A DNA stretch of 64,000 nucleotides from contig NZ_AFGF01000017.1 in NCBI RefSeq assembly GCF_000219125.1, positions 62,001-126,000 on the forward strand. The letters are read 5' to 3'. Of the stretch, positions 45,266-53,977 are shown in pieces. A model generated the notes under the pieces. It was not told the origin of the DNA, did not search any database, and was given only the letters and a program-made list of their open reading frames with translations. The translations under genes were made by a program, and so were the position numbers. How positions within the stretch are numbered: position 1 is the stretch's first letter; each line of letters opens with the position of its first letter. This stretch comes from Acetonema longum DSM 6540. Its GTDB lineage: Bacteria > Bacillota > Negativicutes > Sporomusales > Acetonemataceae.

Positions 45266-45379
45266 CATAGCACCTCCTGCAACTATGGGTATTGCTGCTA
45301 CCTGTTAAATGATACCTTAGTATTCCGTTGATAATGCTATTTAATACCGCACAATCAGGGTGACAGACTCATAGGGTAA

Positions 45380-45422
45380 AAAATCCTGCCCGATTCAAAA
45401 TTTTGAGATTGGACAGGATTTC
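45380..45422 (-). terminator. Terminator of the polysaccharide deacetylase gene
   Basis: On the minus strand AAATCCTG and CAGGATTT close a longer imperfect stem with CAAAATTTTG at the tip, followed by TTTTTT. Confidence 0.8.
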
Positions 45423-45430
45423 ACGTTTGG

Positions 45431-46078
45431 TTAAGCTGACAGCCCCAGCAGTTCCGGAACCGTCACCAATCGCAGCCCTTGTGCCTGTAACTGGTCGACC
45501 ATCTGCGGCAGCGCCTGCACTGTTCCGGTCAGATTTGGGCCTTCCCCGCTGTGCAGCAGGATTATGCCGCCGGCACGGGTATTGGACAATACATTGTTTA
45601 AAATGGCACCAGCGCTTAGGCCTCTCCAGTCCTGAGGGTCCACCGACCAAAGGATCAGGTTAAAACCATTTTGGGTAACCGTTTTCAGCACCTGTTGATT
45701 GTAGGCGCCGCCTACCGGGCGCAGCAAACCGGGGATTACTCCGGTGGCAGCAGATATAGCGCTGTTGGCTTTGGAAAGCTGGCTGAACATTTGGGGCAAG
45801 GATAGCTGAGTAAGACTGACGTGGCTATAGCCGTGGCTGGCGATGGTATGCCCTTCACGTACAATACGGGCCGCTATTCGGGGATTCTTTTCAACTTCTT
45901 GCCCCAGGACGAAAAATGTTGCTTTCACTCCTTTGGCGGCCAGTATATCTAGTATTTGGGGCGTCCACTTCGTATCGGGACCATCATCGAACGTTAGTGC
46001 TGCCAGCGGTTTGGAGGGATCGCCCATGCGATAAACAACCGCCTGCCGGTTAAAATCGCTTGTACTTGGCACATACAT
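45431..46078 (-). CDS. Polysaccharide deacetylase (NodB homology)
   Basis: This metal-dependent deacetylase has all five NodB motifs: TFDDGPDT, SHGYSHVSLTQL (H-x3-H), LLRPVGGAYN, LWSVDPQDW and LLHSGEG. It probably removes acetyl groups from peptidoglycan or another polysaccharide. The start is uncertain. ATG 46078 and GTG 46072 lie after GGGAGAG, while the frame stays open to ATG 46174, which would add a basic segment (KAYKYKKGSK) but no membrane helix. No secretion signal is seen from any start, which is unusual for the family. Confidence 0.85.
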   Translation of the reverse strand: MYVPSTSDFNRQAVVYRMGDPSKPLAALTFDDGPDTKWTPQILDILAAKGVKATFFVLGQEVEKNPRIAARIVREGHTIASHGYSHVSLTQLSLPQMFSQLSKANSAISAATGVIPGLLRPVGGAYNQQVLKTVTQNGFNLILWSVDPQDWRGLSAGAILNNVLSNTRAGGIILLHSGEGPNLTGTVQALPQMVDQLQAQGLRLVTVPELLGLSA

Positions 46079-46705
46079 CTCTCCCTGTTTCGAGCCTTTC
46101 TTATATTTGTATGCTTTAACGGCGCTAAAAGGAAGAGTCCGGGGAAGAGCGGGTGGTGCTCCGCGGAAATTCATGATAGATAACAGTCTTCTTGAAGTGG
46201 AAATCAGGAATATGATACAATATCATTAAATCATCAGGGAATTGCCGCGGGCGAAGTATGCCTGGTGCGTGCCGGAATGTCCGAAATGCCGCTGCGCAGC
46301 CGCGTAAGTTCATTACCGGGGCATTTCGGGCGATACCACTGAACATATGAAACGCCGGTTTGCAGCGGACGTAATTAACTGTAAACCGGCGCATGTATTT
46401 ATTATGTGCGGAACAAATGACCTGCTTTTACAGAGTGGTATTGGTGCTAAGCCACAATATTGCGGCTATGGCAAGAATGAGCCATGCTGCTCGGATTCAT
46501 CCGGTCGTACTGCGTCCGCCGCTGATTATGGACAAGGTCAGGACAAACAGTTATTTGTTGAGATTAGATAGATCGTTAGTAAGCAATTACAAATATTACC
46601 ACGCTGGCAGGAATAAACAACACCGAAAACGAAATTTTCAGGTAATATATACAAGGTGCATTGTAACATCCTGGCAAGAGTCAAGACAAGAAGGGGGAGA
46701 TCGGT
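46079..46705. other. Long intergenic region with promoter and two large hairpins
   Basis: TTGAAG (46192-46197) and TACAAT (46216-46221), 18-bp spacer, form a candidate plus-strand promoter. Downstream, CCGAAATGCC/GGCATTTCGG (46281-46290 and 46320-46329) and CGCCGGTTT/AAACCGGCG (46353-46361 and 46383-46391) form two stems. A 74-codon frame at 46347 lacks a ribosome site and is not called. The stretch could encode an untranslated RNA; function unknown. Confidence 0.4.
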
Positions 46706-48214
46706 ATGACAACCAAACTGTCACTGAAGGAAGCGCTGGCCGATCCGGCGCGGCCATCCATCACCTGGGAACTGGTTCCGGGTCGGGGCGTCAGGGAAAA
46801 GGCCCAGGAACACCTGGTAAAAATGGCGTCGCTGGCGGCTCAGGACCCCAGGATCAACGCTGTTACCATTACGGACAATCCGGGCGGTAAAGCGGCTATT
46901 TCCGTTTATGCCATGGCAGCGGAAGTCAAGCGGCTGGGCATTGATCCGTTGGTTCACTTTACGACCAAAGACAGAAACAGAAATGCCCTGGAGAGCGAGC
47001 TGTACTCCCTGGCCAGGGCCGATGTGGAGAATCTTTTGGTGATGACCGGGGATTATCCGGTGGATGGGTACGCCGGCAATGCCAAGCCGGTGTTTGACTT
47101 CGATGCGGTGCATGCCTTGCGCATGATTACCAAAATGAATGCAGGGAGCTACACGAAGCTGCCGGCCACGACTTTTTTTGCTGGCGCGGTGGTTTCACCG
47201 TTTAAGTCAACCGAGGCTGAGGCCATGGCTCAATACTATAAGCTGCATAAAAAGGCAGCCAACGGGGCCAGGTTCATTATCACCCAGCTGGGCTATGACG
47301 CCCGAAAGTTTGATGAACTGAGAAAATACGTGGACCTGCATCAGTTGTCAGTGCCCCTGATCGGCAATATCTTCGTACTGTCGTTGCCCGTGGCCAAGTT
47401 GATGAATAAAAACCTGATACCCGGCTGTGTAGTTACGGATTCCCTGGTAGCTCGGCTGGAATCCGAAGTCGGTCAGGAGAATAAAAAAGAGCTGCAGCTT
47501 TTACGGGCGGCTAAACTATATGCCGTGCTGAAAGGGCTGAAATATGACGGAATCAATATCGGCGGCCACGGTTTGGGCTACAGTGATGTACAGTACATTA
47601 TCGATAAAGGCGAGGAATTGAGCGGGAACTGGCAGGACATTGCCAAGGCTGAATTTGATCATCCTCAGGAGAATGGCTTTTATTTCTTTGAAAAAGATGC
47701 GGCCACCGGGCTCAATACCAGTCAGCCTGTCGATCGCAGCAAAACCGGAGCATCCGGCTCCTTCAAGCAGAAATTTATGGATGTTGTCCATGCGGTGGCG
47801 TTTGATCGCCAAGCGCCGTTTTATCCGGTAAACAGAGCTATTGCCAGATATATCGATCAATCCTGGCTGAAAAAGCCCTTTACCCTTGCCGAATATACGA
47901 CCAAAACAATGACGAATCAATGCCGTTTCTGCGGCGACTGTGCCATGCACGAGCTTGGCTTTATCTGCCCTATGTCCCAATGTCCCAAGCAACAGCGCAA
48001 CGGCGCCTGCGGCGGCAGCCGCGACGGCTGGTGTGAGGTATATCCGGGCCGGCAAAAGTGCATCTATGTGACGATGTATGAGGGCTTTAAAAAGGGTGGC
48101 AAGGAAGAACGCATGAAGGATAAATATATGCCTCCCTGCAACTGGCAGCTGCATCGCACTTCTTCCTGGCTGAACTACTTTAATGAACGGGATTATAACA
48201 GTACTAAAGATTGA
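46706..48214 (+). CDS. metF: Methylenetetrahydrofolate reductase with C-terminal MetV domain
   Basis: This 502-residue fusion has a MetF barrel (about residues 15-330), with ITWELVPGRG, INAVTITDNPGG, LLVMTGDYP and FIITQLGYD. The Cys-rich MTHFR C-terminal (MetV) domain covers about 395-470: CRFCGDCAMHELGFICP, then CPKQQRNGACGG and WCEVYPGRQKCIY. In acetogens MetV pairs with MetF in the methyl branch of the Wood-Ljungdahl pathway; here both are one chain. GAAGGGGGAG precedes the ATG. No other one-carbon genes are adjacent in the window. Confidence 0.9.
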   Translation: MTTKLSLKEALADPARPSITWELVPGRGVREKAQEHLVKMASLAAQDPRINAVTITDNPGGKAAISVYAMAAEVKRLGIDPLVHFTTKDRNRNALESELYSLARADVENLLVMTGDYPVDGYAGNAKPVFDFDAVHALRMITKMNAGSYTKLPATTFFAGAVVSPFKSTEAEAMAQYYKLHKKAANGARFIITQLGYDARKFDELRKYVDLHQLSVPLIGNIFVLSLPVAKLMNKNLIPGCVVTDSLVARLESEVGQENKKELQLLRAAKLYAVLKGLKYDGINIGGHGLGYSDVQYIIDKGEELSGNWQDIAKAEFDHPQENGFYFFEKDAATGLNTSQPVDRSKTGASGSFKQKFMDVVHAVAFDRQAPFYPVNRAIARYIDQSWLKKPFTLAEYTTKTMTNQCRFCGDCAMHELGFICPMSQCPKQQRNGACGGSRDGWCEVYPGRQKCIYVTMYEGFKKGGKEERMKDKYMPPCNWQLHRTSSWLNYFNERDYNSTKD

Positions 48215-48355
48215 ACGCAGGTTTTTTATTATCTTTATTGAGAAAATTTTCACATTTTTGTTTATTCGAAATGCCCGGCAAAAAGCAGTGATCAGATTAA
48301 TATGCCCCCCTTAAAGGTGACATTATCGCAAGTTAAACAAAAGAAGAATCCACAG

Positions 48356-48384
48356 TTGACAACAGCGCATGTTTTAGTTATACT
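48356..48384 (+). promoter_or_regulatory. Sigma-A promoter of the Mn-riboswitch gene
   Basis: -35 TTGACA (48356-48361), 17-bp spacer, -10 TATACT (48379-48384), just before the aptamer. Confidence 0.85.
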
Positions 48385-48395
48385 GAAAATAATTC

Positions 48396-48483
48396 CTAAA
48401 GGGGAGTAGCTTATTGATAGGGTCAACATGCTGGTAGAAATACCTGGCCTTATCGTTGGGATACCAACTAGCGAGACCTTTAG
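48396..48483 (+). promoter_or_regulatory. yybP-ykoY manganese riboswitch
   Basis: The aptamer begins AAAGGGGAGTAGC (48398-48410), contains GGTCAACATGC and TACCTGGCC, and closes with GCGAGACCTTT (48471-48481), as in the yybP-ykoY family. The downstream gene is a predicted Mn exporter, which agrees with known use of this class. Confidence 0.92.
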
Positions 48484-48525
48484 CCACGGTTTAAATGCGT
48501 GGCTAATCGTCTCGTTTTTTTATTT
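48472..48525 (+). terminator. Terminator overlapping the Mn riboswitch
   Basis: CGAGAC at the 3' side of aptamer P1 can instead pair with GTCTCG before seven T residues, with TTAGCCACG/CGTGGCTAA inside. Mn binding should keep P1 and permit transcription. Confidence 0.88.
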
Positions 48526-48596
48526 TTACTGGAGAAGTGAGCGATTGCAGGCCCGCATAATGCCGAACATCTATATTTTAGAAGGGGGATTATTCA

Positions 48597-49274
48597 ATGG
48601 TAGCGTTTATCACTTCTTTAGTATTTGTAGTTCTCGCTGAAATGGGGGATAAAACCCAGCTCTTGGCAATGGCCTTTGCGACCCGTTTTCGCTGGCAAAC
48701 GGTAATGTGGGGTGTTTTTGCCGCAACGGTCGTCAACCACTTGTTTGCAGTAATCGTTGGCAATTACATTACGCAGTTTATTCCGATGAATTACGTTCAG
48801 ATTGCTGCGGCAGTCTCTTTTATTTTGTTCGGACTGTGGACAATCCGCGGAGACAAGCTTGAAGGGGAGGATAAGGCGGATCGATGTAATCCGTTTTGGA
48901 CTGTTGCCATTGCATTTTTTATTGCCGAAATGGGAGATAAAACACAACTGGCAACAGTAGCGCTGGCTGCCCAATTTAATACAATCATTCCGGTTTGGAT
49001 GGGTACCACGCTTGGCATGATGATTGCTGACGGCATCGGTATCATTATCGGAATTGTGCTTGGAAAGCGCATCCCCGAGAGGGTTGTAAAATGGGTTGCG
49101 GCCTTGATCTTTATTGCCTTTGGCTTGCTGGGCCTTTATGAGTATCTCCCGCGAGAGTATATTACCGTACCGGCCATGACCGGGGTACTGGCTGCAACAA
49201 GTGTGGCTGTTTACCTTGTTTCACGCATTGGCGCTCAAAAGGAAACAGAAATGAGGGAAGGGGACGAAATTTAG
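48597..49274 (+). CDS. TMEM165/GDT1 (UPF0016) family manganese exporter
   Basis: This 225-residue membrane protein has six predicted segments in two homologous halves. Each half carries the cation motif E-M-G-D-K-T, at residues 15-20 and 111-116. Bacterial members such as MneA export Mn2+, and the Mn-sensing yybP-ykoY riboswitch directly upstream supports that role here. GGGGG precedes the ATG. A terminator follows, so it is monocistronic. Confidence 0.93.
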   Translation: MVAFITSLVFVVLAEMGDKTQLLAMAFATRFRWQTVMWGVFAATVVNHLFAVIVGNYITQFIPMNYVQIAAAVSFILFGLWTIRGDKLEGEDKADRCNPFWTVAIAFFIAEMGDKTQLATVALAAQFNTIIPVWMGTTLGMMIADGIGIIIGIVLGKRIPERVVKWVAALIFIAFGLLGLYEYLPREYITVPAMTGVLAATSVAVYLVSRIGAQKETEMREGDEI

Positions 49275-49319
49275 GAGGGTTGCTGGCGCCGCAATCAATA
49301 AAAGGCATTTGTGATGACC

Positions 49320-49350
49320 GTCCCGGCAGACATGCCGGGACCTTATTTTT
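49320..49350 (+). terminator. Terminator of the Mn exporter gene
   Basis: GTCCCGGCA (49320-49328) pairs with TGCCGGGAC (49333-49341), followed by CTTATTTTT. Confidence 0.88.
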
Positions 49351-49444
49351 CTTACAAATCCCCCGGAGCGTTAAGATAGGCCTTATCATATTTTTGTCAT
49401 ACTTCCATATTATAATGATGGAGATAAGCCAAGGGGGTGCTTAA

Positions 49445-49870
49445 ATGAACAGCGCAGTTAAGAAGACGGTTATTTATTCGCTGGTGGGTATTTTGCAGTT
49501 TGGTACAGGGGCCTCTGTTTTAGAAGCGGCCGCTTTATATCAGAATAACACTCCGCCGCTTTATGCAATGAGTAAGGGCCATCATCAACCGAATGAAAAG
49601 GACCGGCGAGAAGCTGAGCGCCGGCGGGAAATGGAAAAACGCCGTGAACAGGAGCGCCGAGAGCGGGATCAACGGGAACGGCGACGCCAGCATGACGAAC
49701 GACGGCGTCAGGAGAATGAACGTCATGAACGAGAAATGAGACGCCGCCAACATGAAAGCGAACGCGAATGGCGCGCAAGACAAGAGAGGGAGAAAAAAAG
49801 GCATGACCGCGCTCTGCGCGACATTGCAGCTCTTTTGATCGGAATCGCCATTGGTTCATCGGGTAAGTAA
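49445..49870 (+). CDS. Unknown exported protein with long Arg/Glu-rich helix
   Basis: This 141-residue protein of no recognised family has an N-terminal signal or anchor segment (about residues 8-29). Residues about 50-122 are almost entirely Arg, Glu, Lys, Gln and Asp in heptad-free runs (such as RREAERRREMEKRREQERRE), as in single-alpha-helix or ER/K segments. The C-terminus ends in a hydrophobic stretch IAALLIGIAIGSSG. The repetitive composition arises from varied codons, so it is a selected protein rather than a DNA repeat. AAGGGGGTG lies upstream of the ATG. Possible roles are a rigid periplasmic spacer or a nucleic-acid or polyanion binder; both are guesses. Confidence 0.75.
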   Translation: MNSAVKKTVIYSLVGILQFGTGASVLEAAALYQNNTPPLYAMSKGHHQPNEKDRREAERRREMEKRREQERRERDQRERRRQHDERRRQENERHEREMRRRQHESEREWRARQEREKKRHDRALRDIAALLIGIAIGSSGK

Positions 49871-49920
49871 CCGGATGTGGGGCTGTCATACTGTTTTGGA
49901 TTCCGCAGAAAAATTGTCAT

Positions 49921-49987
49921 AAAAAGCCCGAGAGGGATATCTTGACGGATGAGTGCAGTGCGTCAGGATGTCTTTCTCGGGTTTTTA
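49921..49987 (+). terminator. Terminator after the Arg/Glu-rich protein gene
   Basis: AAAGCCCGAGA and TCTCGGGTTTTT enclose an inner TTGACG/CGTCAG stem. Confidence 0.75.
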
Positions 49988-50228
49988 TGTTGGAGAGGGT
50001 TGCCTATTGAATTTTGCTGGAATTGGGAGTATTCTTAAGTTATAAAATTCCAGATAAAAACATACATGATTCCACTGTGTGGTCTTTTTATAGAAAGGAG
50101 GCGTATTTTCAGAATTTTGTATTTAAGTCATGGCTACATTTTGTCGAAATAATTAATAGAGGAAATTTATCCCATTTATCGAAGCAATATGTAATCTGAC
50201 TTGGAATAGGGGAATAGGGGACGCGACA
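49988..50228. other. AT-rich intergenic region
   Basis: No supported gene. A 61-codon frame at 50014 lacks a ribosome site and any known motif. The sequence is clearly more AT-rich than the flanks. TAGGGGAA is followed directly by a near-copy TAGGGGAC at the ribosome site of the next gene. Confidence 0.4.
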
Positions 50229-50981
50229 ATGGATAAACAGCGTCAGAACGTGCGCCCAAGACAAGACCGTACATACGACCGGCGCTCCGCTCCGGCTAAG
50301 GGGGCCTCCTTTATGATATCATTAGGAGCCAGGCCGGTGTTATGCGGCATTGCCTGGTGGATCATGGGCAAAACCTGTGAGGTAGGACAATCTTTTTGGG
50401 TCGGACTTACCTTTTTCTCACTGCTGTTATTTATTGAATACCTGAAGTCCGATGATGTTTGGTACAAAAGGTGGATTAATATCGCTGGCTTTACCGTGTT
50501 TCTGGGGTTGACGATTATTGGTCTGGCGGGTTTAGTGCAGACGATTGAAGTCGATGTGAGCAAAGCAGTGGCTGATGACATGAAAAAAGCTCTTGCCGTA
50601 AATACGAATTGGAATTACGGGGATAATAATCTGCATAAAGTTGCGGCGATCATCGACAACAGCATTGACAATGAAATCCGCCTATTGCGGCATAATATGC
50701 AGGGAACGCAGGATGCGAACCTGCATAAGGCGTCTGTGGATACTATCTATAATTTATGGACAGGCCTTAAATCCATTCAGGGACTTCATAACGATAAGCA
50801 ACATTTGGTGATTCGAGTTGCCGACGATTTTCTCGCTTTCCGTGAGTATGAAATACCGTTAAAAATTTTTTGGTATTTTATCGGCGGAATAACCGTATTT
50901 ATTACTGTCGCAAATTTTGCGGCGCACATGAGCTGCGATGAACGCAGAAAGTTTTTAAAGAATAAGGGGATGTCCGTATGA
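50229..50981 (+). CDS. Unknown four-helix membrane protein
   Basis: This 250-residue protein I do not recognise has a basic N-terminus (about 1-25), three closely spaced membrane segments (about 29-48, 54-70 and 82-105), a soluble domain of about 105 residues with conserved-looking Asn/Asp/His, and a last membrane helix at about 212-234 followed by a basic tail (CDERRKFLKNKG). The soluble domain would face outside if the N-terminus is inside. GGGGAC precedes the ATG. Its stop overlaps the next gene as ATGA, so the two proteins are probably made together. Confidence 0.75.
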   Translation: MDKQRQNVRPRQDRTYDRRSAPAKGASFMISLGARPVLCGIAWWIMGKTCEVGQSFWVGLTFFSLLLFIEYLKSDDVWYKRWINIAGFTVFLGLTIIGLAGLVQTIEVDVSKAVADDMKKALAVNTNWNYGDNNLHKVAAIIDNSIDNEIRLLRHNMQGTQDANLHKASVDTIYNLWTGLKSIQGLHNDKQHLVIRVADDFLAFREYEIPLKIFWYFIGGITVFITVANFAAHMSCDERRKFLKNKGMSV

Positions 50982-51388
50982 ATGAATTGCTGTTTTTGGG
51001 GATTATAGCCTATGCCGGTCTGGCTTGCGGTACCGCCGTAAAATTTTATGCAGTATATCATATCAAAGGAGTGGATCTGGCATTTGCCTTGATTGCACCC
51101 TTGATCGTTCTGGTTTTGTTTCCGGTATTGTTTGCAGTCACCAAGGCGGGAGAATCGGTGACTGCAAAATTTTCCCGGGGAATTAAGGCTTTATTTCGCT
51201 GTATTGCAGAATATCCGGATTTTGTCGGGACGACAGCCATGGCCGTATGCAGGATAACTGCAACAACAGCGCAACCTGCCACCGCTGAGGCAGCCGATAC
51301 CTGCTGTCATCCCGGCAGGCGAATAAGTAACCCGAATATGTGGGCCATCTGGCGGGAGATTGAAGGCAGGCTGGCCGCCCAGTATTAG
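50978..51388 (+). CDS. Unknown small membrane protein
   Basis: This 136-residue protein has two N-terminal membrane helices (about 3-24 and 33-55), a short basic amphipathic stretch (KFSRGIKALFRCIAEYP) and a C-terminal part rich in Ala/Thr with a CC pair. No family is recognised. It is translationally coupled to the preceding membrane protein by an ATGA overlap, which suggests a two-protein membrane unit of unknown function. Confidence 0.7.
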   Translation: MNELLFLGIIAYAGLACGTAVKFYAVYHIKGVDLAFALIAPLIVLVLFPVLFAVTKAGESVTAKFSRGIKALFRCIAEYPDFVGTTAMAVCRITATTAQPATAEAADTCCHPGRRISNPNMWAIWREIEGRLAAQY

Positions 51389-51451
51389 CCGCCGCCTCGC
51401 CGGATGGCAAACGATTCGGTCTTGCCGTTCTTACTTTACATAGCACATTCA

Positions 51452-51482
51452 GGCTTCCGGCTTTTTACCCGGAGGCTTTATT
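51452..51482 (+). terminator. Probable terminator after the membrane pair
   Basis: GGCTTCCGG and CCGGAGGCT pair with a G-U and flank CTTTTTAC; TTTATTGG follows. Confidence 0.55.
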
Positions 51483-51614
51483 GGTTTACGCCGGGTCATG
51501 CCTTATTTTCCGAAAGCCGCTAAAATACCTCATAGACGAGGCGAAGAATGCTCATCATAAGTAGCAGGGAAAAATAAATGCATTAGAATTTTCGGAATAA
51601 AAGGGGTGAAGCCT

Positions 51615-52832
51615 GTGGATGGAAAAATTGTTATTCTGGGTACGCTGGATACTAAAGGGCAGGAATTCAAGTATATCAAAGACCTGATTGAAAGCACCGG
51701 AACGGCCACGCTGGTCATTAACGCCGGCGTAAAAGGAGAACCCTATTTTACGCCTGAAATATCCAATGCCCAGGTGGCTGAGGCCGGAGGAATGAAGCTG
51801 GGTGAGCTGATCGAGAGAAATGACCGGGGCCTGGCCATGAATGTAATGATGCAGGGCGCGGTAACATGGGTCAGCCAACTGTATACAAAAGGTGAAGTGG
51901 GCGGAATCATCAGCCTGGGCGGCACCGCAGGCACCACCATCGGTACGGCGGCAATGCAGGCTTTGCCGGTAGGTGTGCCAAAAGTCATGGTGTCAACGGT
52001 GGCCTCTGGGGATACCAGGCCCTATGTAGGAGTTAAAGATGTGACCATGATGTATTCGGTGGTGGACATTGCCGGACTGAACGGCCTGTCCCGCCGCATA
52101 CTGGCCAACGCCGCCTTTGCAGTGGCCGGCATGGTCCGTGGCAAGGCACCCGCGGCGGGTGCGGATAAACCGCTGATTGGAGCCACCATGTTTGGCGTGA
52201 CTACGCCTTGCGTGACGAAAGCACGGGAGCATATGGAGGCCAAAGGCTATGAGCTTCTGGTGTTTCATGCCACCGGCACCGGCGGACAGGCTATGGAAGG
52301 ATTGATTGAAGGCGGCTTTATCAAGGGAGTGCTGGATATTACCACTACCGAATGGGCCGATGAACTGGTGGGAGGCGTGATGTCCGGCGGTCCCCGCCGG
52401 CTGGAGGCGGCGGCCAGGGCCGGCATTCCCCAGGTGGTGTCGGTAGGGGCGCTGGATATGGTTAACTTTGGCCCTATGGACACCGTGCCGGTACGATTCA
52501 AAGGCCGCAAGCTGTATCAGCATAACCCCACGGTGACTCTGATGCGCACCACAGTGGAAGAATGCCGCCGCCTGGGCGAGATCATCGCCTCCAAGCTGAA
52601 CAAGGTCCAGGGACCCACTGCGCTGTATCTGCCCTTAAAGGGAGTGTCGCTGATCGATAAAGCCGGTCAGGTTTTCTACGGGCCGGAAGAAGATGCCGCC
52701 TTATTTGCCGCCCTGCGGCAAAATCTGGACCGGAGCAGGGTGGAGATCATCGAAATGGATACGGATATTAATGACGAGCACTTTGCCGTAGCCATGGCTG
52801 AGAAATTGGCTGCCATGATGAAACAGAAGTAA
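51615..52832 (+). CDS. Tm-1-like ATP-binding (UPF0261) family protein
   Basis: This 405-residue protein of the UPF0261/COG5441 family is homologous to the N-terminal domain of the tomato virus-resistance protein Tm-1, which binds ATP. Landmarks are [13 protein letters not shown] near the N-terminus, [29 protein letters not shown] near residue 100, the [14 protein letters not shown] segment near 240 and [10 protein letters not shown] near 345. The start is GTG 51615, seven bases after AAGGGGTGA; GTG 51606 is in frame but too close to the site. It forms an operon with the TIM-barrel gene that corresponds to the other half of plant Tm-1. The bacterial role is unknown. Confidence 0.9.
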   Translation: MDGKIVILGTLDTKGQEFKYIKDLIESTGTATLVINAGVKGEPYFTPEISNAQVAEAGGMKLGELIERNDRGLAMNVMMQGAVTWVSQLYTKGEVGGIISLGGTAGTTIGTAAMQALPVGVPKVMVSTVASGDTRPYVGVKDVTMMYSVVDIAGLNGLSRRILANAAFAVAGMVRGKAPAAGADKPLIGATMFGVTTPCVTKAREHMEAKGYELLVFHATGTGGQAMEGLIEGGFIKGVLDITTTEWADELVGGVMSGGPRRLEAAARAGIPQVVSVGALDMVNFGPMDTVPVRFKGRKLYQHNPTVTLMRTTVEECRRLGEIIASKLNKVQGPTALYLPLKGVSLIDKAGQVFYGPEEDAALFAALRQNLDRSRVEIIEMDTDINDEHFAVAMAEKLAAMMKQK

Positions 52833-52857
52833 AAGAACTAACAGGGGGATAACAATA

Positions 52858-53685
52858 ATGGCAGGTTCAAGAAGTACGATTTTGGAGAAGTTGCGGGGGC
52901 AGGCGGCTAAAGGGATGCCTGTGATCGGAGCCGGCGCTGGAACCGGCATATCGGCTAAGAGCGCCGAAGCCGGCGGAGTGGATATGATGGTCATCTATAA
53001 CTCCGGCCGTTACCGCATGGCCGGCAGGGGTTCGCTGGCCGGTCTGATGCCCTATGGCGACGCCAATGCTATCGTTCTGGAAATGGCGCAGGAGGTGCTG
53101 CCGGTGGTAAAAGATACGCCGGTGCTTGCGGGTGTGTGCGGTACCGATCCCTTCCGGCTGATGGACGTGTTTTTAAAACAACTGAAAGAGGTTGGTTTTG
53201 CCGGCGTACAAAATTTTCCCACTGTGGGCCTGATTGACGGCACTTTCCGGCAGAACCTGGAAGAGACCGGCATGGGCTATGACCTGGAAGTGGAGATGAT
53301 CGCCAAGGCCCGCAAGCTGGATCTTCTGACCACCCCTTATGTTTTTTCCGAAGATGAGGCGGTGAAAATGACCCGGGCCGGGGCGGACATTCTGGTGGCT
53401 CATATGGGCCTGACCACCAAGGGGAGCATTGGTGCCAAAACAGCTCTGACTCTGGATGATTGCGTCAAAAAGATCCAGGCCATTCATGACACGGCTAAAG
53501 CCATCAATCCGGATATCCTGGTGATTTGTCACGGCGGTCCTATTGCCGAGCCCGAAGACGCAGCTTATGTTTTGAGCAAAACCAAAGGGGTCATCGGCTT
53601 CTACGGGGCTTCCAGCATGGAGCGGCTGCCGACGGAAAGAGCTATCGCCGCTCAGGTTAAAGCCTTTAAGAATATTCAGTTCTAG
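52858..53685 (+). CDS. TIM-barrel, PEP-hydrolase-like family protein (Tm-1 C-terminal homologue)
   Basis: This 275-residue protein of the COG5564 family, annotated as TIM-barrel signal transduction or phosphoenolpyruvate hydrolase-like. Motifs seen are [19 protein letters not shown] near residue 22, [11 protein letters not shown] near 90, [16 protein letters not shown] near 110, [11 protein letters not shown] near 180 and [13 protein letters not shown] near 220. It is placed 25 bp after the UPF0261 gene, the usual pairing. AGGGGG lies 10 bases before the ATG. The catalytic activity of the pair is not established. Confidence 0.9.
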   Translation: MAGSRSTILEKLRGQAAKGMPVIGAGAGTGISAKSAEAGGVDMMVIYNSGRYRMAGRGSLAGLMPYGDANAIVLEMAQEVLPVVKDTPVLAGVCGTDPFRLMDVFLKQLKEVGFAGVQNFPTVGLIDGTFRQNLEETGMGYDLEVEMIAKARKLDLLTTPYVFSEDEAVKMTRAGADILVAHMGLTTKGSIGAKTALTLDDCVKKIQAIHDTAKAINPDILVICHGGPIAEPEDAAYVLSKTKGVIGFYGASSMERLPTERAIAAQVKAFKNIQF

Positions 53686-53774
53686 CGGCCGATTGATGCT
53701 TTGACCGGCGGCGAATAAAGCGAGGATACACTGGAAAAACTCATCTGACAAGCGAACCAGACTGAAATCAATAA

Positions 53775-53821
53775 AAAAAGGGGGCGGCCGCATACGTTTC
53801 AAAAACGTTTTGCGGCCGCCC
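53775..53821 (-). terminator. Terminator of the GAPDH gene
   Basis: GGGCGGCCGCA (53782-53792) pairs with TGCGGCCGCCC (53811-53821), with an ACGTTT/AAACGT inner stem. A run of seven T residues follows on the minus strand, so it serves the gap transcript. Further stems, TACATCGCC/GGCGATGTA (53831-53839, 53900-53908), lie between. Confidence 0.8.
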
Positions 53822-53977
53822 TGCTGCATTTACATCGCCTGGAAGATACCGGAACCGCGGCAGAAGGCAGGCGGTTTCGATGCAGCCGCTGTTGCGGCTG
53901 GCGATGTATTCGCCTTTTTAATCAGAGGCAACGTCTGATGTCGGCCAACATTGCCGGGATGTGCGCTGAGGATCAGA

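Noticed and set aside
46228-46400. Cobalamin riboswitch (CCACTG seen)
   Set aside because: The conserved B12-box sequence and the other core elements are absent.
46347-46571. 74-codon frame in the gap before the metF-metV gene
   Set aside because: Starts inside a hairpin, has no ribosome site and an unlikely composition.
48428-48640. 70-codon frame within the Mn riboswitch
   Set aside because: It overlaps the aptamer, the terminator and the exporter start; it is a by-product of the RNA element.
50014-50199. 61-codon frame in the AT-rich gap
   Set aside because: No ribosome site and no motif; chance frame in AT-rich sequence.
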